Source of the DNA: Vibrio coralliilyticus ATCC BAA-450
GTDB lineage: Bacteria > Pseudomonadota > Gammaproteobacteria > Enterobacterales > Vibrionaceae
Assembly (NCBI RefSeq): GCF_000176135.1
Contig: NZ_ACZN01000009.1
Coordinates: 1 to 64,000 of the forward strand
DNA length: 64,000 bases
Direction: 5' to 3'
In this document: piece by piece, positions 60,841 to 64,000 of the stretch
How positions within the stretch are numbered: position 1 is the first letter of the stretch
Layout: every line of letters starts with the position of its first letter
Position numbers and translations under genes: made by a program
The notes under the pieces: generated by a model
Databases searched by the model: none
What the model was told of the DNA's origin: nothing
The model's input: only the letters and a program-made list of their open reading frames with translations

Positions 60841-61977
60841 ATGTCTAACTATAAAAAGACACTTGTTGGTGCGGCAGTTTCCAGTGCGATTCTGGCATTT
60901 TCAGGTGCAGCAGTAGCGGATACAAATTTAGAAGCAAAGTATGAACAAGGCATTTACGGTTTGATTGCGATGCAGGTGGCCAACCGCGACTACGACAACT
61001 CACCAGCAAATGATGGTGTTCAGTTCAACAACGAATCCCGTTTAGGTTGGCGTGGTACTGCCAAGTTTGACAGCTTAGAAGATTGGACCTTTTTGTGGCA
61101 AATCGAGTCGGGTTACGTCGATGAGTCTTTTGCTGGCGAAGATGGGGGCAATGGCTACCTCGGTCGACGTGATACTTTTGTCGGTTTTGAACATGACTCT
61201 ATCGGTCAGATTAGGCTGGGCCGTGTATTAACTCCTATGTATGAATTGATTGACTGGCCTGCGACTAACCCTGGAATGGGTAACGTCTGGGACTGGGGCG
61301 GAAACATTGGTGGTAACAACTTTAACGATCGCCAGTCTGACACCATTCGTTGGGATACCAAGGAGCTGTGGAGTGGCTTCACCATGGATATCGCCGTAGG
61401 TGCTGGTGCAGACCGTGCTGGATCCACAACGAGTACTGAAGCTGGGAGCAACTATTGGCATGGTATGGCCGCACACCAGAAATTTGATGGTGACTGGGGT
61501 TGGGTTCAGTTAGATCTCGCTTATGAAATGAACTACGACACCATGCAAGGTGACAATGAGAAGTACTGGGACAACCAAACCTACCTAATGGGCGCTCAAG
61601 GTGGTTTCAACAATGGCATTGGTTATTTCGCTTACTACCGTATTGCTGAAGCGCAAGATACGTTGGGCAGTGACGAGACTGAAAACTCTTACTCTGTTGG
61701 ATTGACTTACAACTTTGGTGAAGGTGATAAGTGGCAAGCTAAGATTGCTCGAGCGGAAAACCTTGGCCTAGAAGTCGATGGTCAAGACATTGAGGGGACG
61801 AAAGATAACGTAACCTCTATGCAACTAATGTATGCGGTTGATACCAATGCGGTGGTTTACGCGCGTTACGCTATCAATGATCTTGAAAACACGGGTAAAA
61901 CAGGGGAAGGCTACCAAGGTCGCTGGAAATCAGACAGCTTTGATGAAGCGTCTGTCGGTATTGAATACTGGTTCTAA
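60841..61977 (+). CDS. Outer-membrane porin (OmpU/OmpL type), second copy
   Basis: A 378-residue porin precursor with a signal peptide (to about residue 26, GAAVAD), trimeric-porin strand pattern and C-terminal signature ASVGIEYWF. It shares with the first porin QIESGYV, RRDTFVG/NRDTFLG, GRVLTPMYELIDWP and WDWGGN, while the later strands differ more. It is followed by a hairpin (61997-62018) and the DUF2057 gene. Regulation by ToxR is plausible but unproven. Confidence 0.92.
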   Translation: MSNYKKTLVGAAVSSAILAFSGAAVADTNLEAKYEQGIYGLIAMQVANRDYDNSPANDGVQFNNESRLGWRGTAKFDSLEDWTFLWQIESGYVDESFAGEDGGNGYLGRRDTFVGFEHDSIGQIRLGRVLTPMYELIDWPATNPGMGNVWDWGGNIGGNNFNDRQSDTIRWDTKELWSGFTMDIAVGAGADRAGSTTSTEAGSNYWHGMAAHQKFDGDWGWVQLDLAYEMNYDTMQGDNEKYWDNQTYLMGAQGGFNNGIGYFAYYRIAEAQDTLGSDETENSYSVGLTYNFGEGDKWQAKIARAENLGLEVDGQDIEGTKDNVTSMQLMYAVDTNAVVYARYAINDLENTGKTGEGYQGRWKSDSFDEASVGIEYWF

Positions 61978-61996
61978 ATTAGCTTCATTTTATGAT

Positions 61997-62018
61997 AAGG
62001 CGGCGATATGCCGCCTTT
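61997..62018 (+). terminator. Hairpin after the second porin
   Basis: The stem aaggcggc/gccgcctt (61997-62004 with 62010-62017), loop gatat. The T tail is short (ttcg), so read-through into the DUF2057 gene is possible. Confidence 0.7.
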
Positions 62019-62049
62019 CGCGGTTTTAAAAATTTAGTGTGAGAAAAGT

Positions 62050-62706
62050 ATGAAAAATTGGTTACCTGCAATCTTACTGGGTGCTGTCGCTTTGCCTGTC
62101 AGCGCAAATGAACTCAAGATTATTGATGAGATTGAACCGTTAGCACTTAATGGCAAAGAAATGTCAGCGAGCGATTTCCAAAGTCGACAAGTTATCAATC
62201 TCAAAGAGGGCGAGAATCAGTTGCTGTTTGGGTTAGACCAGATTGTGGTTGAAGACGGCCGAAGAAATAAGCTGGTATTTCCTTCTGTTGTGATGCGCTT
62301 TGAATCTTCTCAAGAACCACTCACTTTAAGCTACCCGGTATTTCGTCAAATAGATCAGGCGAAGAAGTTCCGCCAAACTTTGGATTTCTCATTGGTTGAT
62401 AAAAATGGTAGCCCTGTTGATTACCAAGTGGATTTGATTCAGGTGAAAGGTTTCTCTTCGTTCAAAAACTATGAAGCTGCGATAGAAGAATACAATCAAA
62501 CTGGCGCTATAGCATCGCTCTCGTCTCAAGCTCATGGTAGCGATAATCACACTACGCAAGCGGTCGCTGCGTCTACCATCGACTCAGCCTCGACTTCAGA
62601 GGTAAAAACGACGGCGAGTGCAGATTTACAAAGCGAGTTTCTTAAGATGACACCGCAACAGCGCCAAGAGTTTATCTCGTGGGCAGTAAAACACCTCAAT
62701 GAATGA
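62050..62706 (+). CDS. DUF2057 family periplasmic protein
   Basis: A 218-residue secreted protein with a signal peptide (MKNWLPAILLGAVALPVSA). The N-terminal two thirds match the DUF2057 (YccT-like) pattern: IEPLALNGKEMSASDF, INLKEGENQLLFGLDQIVVE and FPSVVMRFESSQEPLTLSYPVFR. A Ser/Ala-rich linker leads to a short helix (TPQQRQEFISWAVKHL) nearly the same as one in the lipoprotein after the first porin. The family role is unknown. It lies 72 bases after the porin. Confidence 0.88.
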   Translation: MKNWLPAILLGAVALPVSANELKIIDEIEPLALNGKEMSASDFQSRQVINLKEGENQLLFGLDQIVVEDGRRNKLVFPSVVMRFESSQEPLTLSYPVFRQIDQAKKFRQTLDFSLVDKNGSPVDYQVDLIQVKGFSSFKNYEAAIEEYNQTGAIASLSSQAHGSDNHTTQAVAASTIDSASTSEVKTTASADLQSEFLKMTPQQRQEFISWAVKHLNE

Positions 62707-62767
62707 TGAATTCTGCGCAAGACGGATTGTAGATTTGTACATCAGTGCTAAAATACGCGCAATTTTG

Positions 62768-62797
62768 GCACCATTCATGGCCTCTATTGAATGGTGC
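62768..62797 (+). other. Hairpin in the gltX leader
   Basis: A perfect 10-base-pair stem gcaccattca/tgaatggtgc (62768-62777 with 62788-62797), 28 bases before the gltX start and 61 bases after the DUF2057 stop. It has no T tract and is probably a leader or processing structure. Confidence 0.5.
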
Positions 62798-62825
62798 AGT
62801 CATTTAGACAATCAAGGTATTTTAC

Positions 62826-64000
62826 ATGACGGTTAAAACTCGTTTTGCTCCTAGCCCAACAGGCTACCTTCACGTTGGTGGTGCACGTACTGCACTTTAC
62901 TCTTGGCTTTTTGCTAAAAACCAAGGCGGTGAATTCGTTCTACGTATCGAAGATACGGATTTAGAGCGTAACTCTCAGGAAGCAGTTGATGCAATTCTTG
63001 AAGGGATGCAGTGGATGGGTCTTGAGTGGAATGAAGGGCCTTATTTCCAGTCAAAGCGTTTTGACCGTTACAACGAAATGGTTGATAAGCTACTAGCAGA
63101 AGACAAAGCCTACAAATGTTACGCGTCTAAAGAGCTGCTAGACGAAATCCGTGCCGAGCAAGAAGCAGCAAAAGAGATGCCTCGTTACGATGCGAACCAC
63201 CCGAAAATTGTTGCTGCAAATGCAGAAGCGAAAGAAGGTGATGCGTTTGTTATCCGTTTCCGTAACCCGAAAGAAGGCAGCGTAGTCTTTGAAGACCAAA
63301 TCCGTGGCCGTATTGAGATCGCTAACGAACAGCTAGATGATCTAATCATCCGCCGTACTGATGGCGCTCCAACTTACAACTTCGTTGTTGTTGTAGATGA
63401 TTGGGATATGGGTATCACTCACGTTGTTCGCGGTGAAGACCACATCAACAATACGCCTCGTCAAATCAACATTTACGAAGCGCTAGGTGCACCCGTACCA
63501 ACATTTGCTCACTGTGCAATGATCTTAGGTGATGACGGCGCGAAACTGTCTAAGCGTCACGGTGCTGTATCTGTGATGCAATACCGCGATGAAGGTTATC
63601 TTCCAAATGCTCTAAACAACTACCTAGTGCGCCTTGGCTGGTCTCACGGTGATCAAGAAATCTTCTCTCAAGAAGAGATGATCAACCTATTCTCTCTAGA
63701 TGCCATTTCGAAGTCAGCGTCAGCGTTTAACACTGAAAAGCTACTTTGGTTGAATAACCACTACATCAAAACTTCGGCTCCTGAGTACGTGGCTGAGCAC
63801 CTACAATGGCACCTAGACAACCAGAATCTAAACATTGAAAACGGCCCTGCAATCACCGAAGTGATCAAGCTTGTGGGCGAGCGTTGTAACACTCTAGTAG
63901 AGCTTGCAGAGCAAATCCGCTACTTCTACGAAGATTTCTCTGAGTTTGAAGCTGGCGCCGCTAAGAAGCACCTGCGTGGTGTTGCTAAAGGCCCGCTAGA
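62826..64000 (+). CDS. gltX: Glutamyl-tRNA synthetase (5' part, runs off the window)
   Basis: A class I synthetase that charges tRNA-Glu. The visible 391 codons start [19 protein letters not shown] with the HIGH-type motif and include the KMSKS-type [11 protein letters not shown]. In the zinc-binding insert, where E. coli GltX has four metal ligands, this protein reads [11 protein letters not shown]...RYDANHP with only the first cysteine kept, so zinc binding there looks lost. The C-terminal anticodon-binding part lies beyond position 64000. Confidence 0.97.
   Translation, partial: MTVKTRFAPSPTGYLHVGGARTALYSWLFAKNQGGEFVLRIEDTDLERNSQEAVDAILEGMQWMGLEWNEGPYFQSKRFDRYNEMVDKLLAEDKAYKCYASKELLDEIRAEQEAAKEMPRYDANHPKIVAANAEAKEGDAFVIRFRNPKEGSVVFEDQIRGRIEIANEQLDDLIIRRTDGAPTYNFVVVVDDWDMGITHVVRGEDHINNTPRQINIYEALGAPVPTFAHCAMILGDDGAKLSKRHGAVSVMQYRDEGYLPNALNNYLVRLGWSHGDQEIFSQEEMINLFSLDAISKSASAFNTEKLLWLNNHYIKTSAPEYVAEHLQWHLDNQNLNIENGPAITEVIKLVGERCNTLVELAEQIRYFYEDFSEFEAGAAKKHLRGVAKGPL

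Overview
The window is chromosomal DNA of a marine gammaproteobacterium, almost certainly a Vibrio. It carries toxR-toxS divergent from htpG, OmpU/OmpL-type porins, and a gene order (glyA, lipA-lipB-ybeD-dacA-rlpA-rodA-mrdA-rlmH-rsfS-holA-lptE-leuS, lnt-corC-ybeY-phoH-miaB, crr-ptsI-ptsH, cysK, cysZ, zipA-ligA, toxRS-htpG-adk-hemH) that I recognise from Vibrio large chromosomes. The species cannot be fixed from this reading. I found no tRNA, rRNA, CRISPR array, integron or prophage.

Layout. Positions 1-5.1 kb hold an RND efflux adaptor/pump pair and a YitT-type membrane protein. 5.1-6.7 kb is glyA behind a near-perfect PurR box. 6.75-7.37 kb is an IS200-like single-strand transposon just after the glyA terminator, followed by an orphan 188-residue protein with an SGC...H signature reminiscent of Cys-His deamidases, and a small lipoprotein. 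8.6-21.2 kb on the minus strand is the lipoate, cell-wall-elongation and LPS-assembly cluster ending with leuS. A zinc-ribbon protein (21.3 kb) separates it from the minus-strand lnt-corC-ybeY-phoH-miaB cluster (21.9-27.5 kb). A ubiquinone hydroxylase follows (27.8 kb), then the PTS operon ptsH-ptsI-crr (29.0-31.8 kb), cysK, cysZ and the divergent zipA-ligA. At 37.7 kb is a porin followed by an unrecognised lipoprotein gene. Then come a small secreted protein, an nfeD/qmcA membrane-quality pair, a CnoX-like co-chaperone, a frameshifted short-chain dehydrogenase and a TIGR01777 epimerase.

The most unusual unit is at 45.0-47.3 kb: two adjacent paralogous DUF1538 membrane proteins, a P-II-like protein and a two-CBS protein, with overlapping reading frames. 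The layout suggests a membrane transporter or channel gated by nucleotide-binding regulators. After it come yfcE, a SelW-like protein with a TSUP permease, toxRS, htpG (sigma-32 promoter), adk and hemH. At 54.6-56.9 kb a second ToxR-type membrane regulator lies downstream of a small outer-membrane barrel. At 57.2-60.4 kb a CueR-type promoter drives a copper ATPase and a DUF411 protein. A second porin, paired with a DUF2057 protein, precedes gltX, which runs off the right edge.

Most of the window is core housekeeping with many clear factor-independent terminators. The parts worth following up are the DUF1538/P-II/CBS operon, the SGC...H orphan beside the IS200 element, the porin-plus-secreted-partner pairs, the broken dehydrogenase and several long intercistronic hairpins.
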